From: Flavobacterium ichthyis | Lineage (GTDB): Bacteria; Bacteroidota; Bacteroidia; Flavobacteriales; Flavobacteriaceae | Direction of reading: 5' to 3' | Length of the DNA: 64,000 bases | NCBI RefSeq assembly: GCF_009915155.1 | Contig: NZ_JAABLM010000001.1 | Coordinates: forward strand, 62,001 to 126,000 | Shown here: one piece after another, positions 63,537 through 64,000 of the stretch | How the letters are laid out: each line of letters starts with the position of its first letter | Numbering within the stretch: the stretch's first letter is position 1 | The notes under the pieces: generated by a model | What the model saw: only the letters and a program-made list of their open reading frames with translations | The model's database searches: none | What the model was told of the DNA's origin: nothing | Position numbers and translations under genes: made by a program

Positions 63537-64000
63537 ATGCTTAAAAAAATTTTAAAAGCCACAGGAATTATTTTACTCTTGCTCATCATAGCTCTAGCAG
63601 TAACTCCTTTTTTATTCAAAGACAAAATAAAACAACTTGTCTTAAAGTCGATTAATGAACAAGTTGATGCCACCATTGCCGTGGAAGATGTGGATTTAAG
63701 TTTATTCAAAAGTTTTCCGCAAGCCAACGTTACCATTAACAAATTAAGCATTATCAATAAAGCGCCATTTGCCGGAGATACTTTGGTTTATTCCGAAGAA
63801 TTGAATTTAAAAATGTCGGTGAAAGAACTTTTTAAAGGTGATGGCGAAGCAATGAATATCGAGTCTTTTTATGCCGAAAATTCAAAAGTGAATATTTTGT
63901 TTGACAAAAACGGACTTGGGAATTTTGACATTGCCATCAAAGATGAAAAAGACAAAAAAGAAGATGGCGAAAGCAAACCATTTGCCTTAAATATCCAGAA
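63537..64000 (+). CDS. AsmA-like protein (5' part only; runs off the window)
   Basis: From ATG 63537 the frame is open to the window end, giving 154 codons. An N-terminal membrane anchor (GIILLLLIIALAVTPFLF) is followed by KDKIKQLVLKSINEQVDATI and VEDVDLSLFKSFPQANVTIN, which match the start of AsmA/TamB-like proteins in Bacteroidetes. The family is involved in outer-membrane lipid transport. The rest of the gene is needed to confirm the subtype. Confidence 0.8.
   Translation, partial: MLKKILKATGIILLLLIIALAVTPFLFKDKIKQLVLKSINEQVDATIAVEDVDLSLFKSFPQANVTINKLSIINKAPFAGDTLVYSEELNLKMSVKELFKGDGEAMNIESFYAENSKVNILFDKNGLGNFDIAIKDEKDKKEDGESKPFALNIQ

Overview
The window comes from an AT-rich member of the Bacteroidetes, almost certainly a Flavobacterium or close relative. 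The evidence is the gliding and type IX secretion (T9SS) genes gldJ, porU, porV and plug, a secreted protein with a gliding-associated type B sorting domain, TANNTTTG-type -7 promoter boxes without obvious Shine-Dalgarno sequences, and flavobacterial intergenic repeats. It is ordinary chromosome: no phage, insertion sequence, CRISPR array or replication origin was seen.

Layout. 0-10 kb: gldJ (partial, minus) diverges from porU-porV, followed by cdd and pdhA-pdhC. 10-18 kb: a glycosyltransferase, tRNA-Gly(TCC), two convergent L,D-transpeptidase-fold genes, a DUF5916 outer-membrane protein and gpmI. 18-23 kb: a four-gene export operon (TetR regulator, ABC protein, HlyD-type adaptor, TolC-type channel) whose ATPase lacks most catalytic motifs. 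23-33 kb: a large type B T9SS cargo, map, a broken GxxExxY gene, a methyltransferase, an M16 peptidase, the T9SS plug gene interrupted by a stop codon, and apaG. 33-45 kb: pdeM-GNAT-waaA (minus), a DegT aminotransferase with galE, fabD, an NlpC/P60-like hydrolase, a DUF4878 lipoprotein, an unrecognised membrane protein, aspC, a desaturase and rsmG. 45-54 kb: a YegP-like protein, a tiny lipoprotein, an S46 dipeptidyl-peptidase with a DPP11-like specificity residue, and the ligase-associated repair genes (helicase, ligase, exonuclease). 54-64 kb: pruA, a 96-bp tandem array derived from the tRNA-Leu 3' end, tRNA-Leu(TAA), tRNA-Gly(GCC), mutS, a SpoU methyltransferase, a FolK-deoxynucleoside kinase fusion, sppA and the start of an AsmA-like gene.

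How the genes work together. GldJ, PorU, PorV and Plug belong to one secretion and motility machine, and the type B cargo is a likely substrate. PdeM (33 kb) and the helicase-ligase-exonuclease set (49-54 kb) belong to one repair module that is split here by about 15 kb; a copy of the same dispersed repeat lies just downstream of both pdeM and the helicase gene. The points most worth a second look are the tRNA-Leu tail array, the export operon with a degenerate ATPase, the nonsense codon in plug, and the split repair module. All calls rest on reading the sequence and remembered family knowledge; no searches were run.
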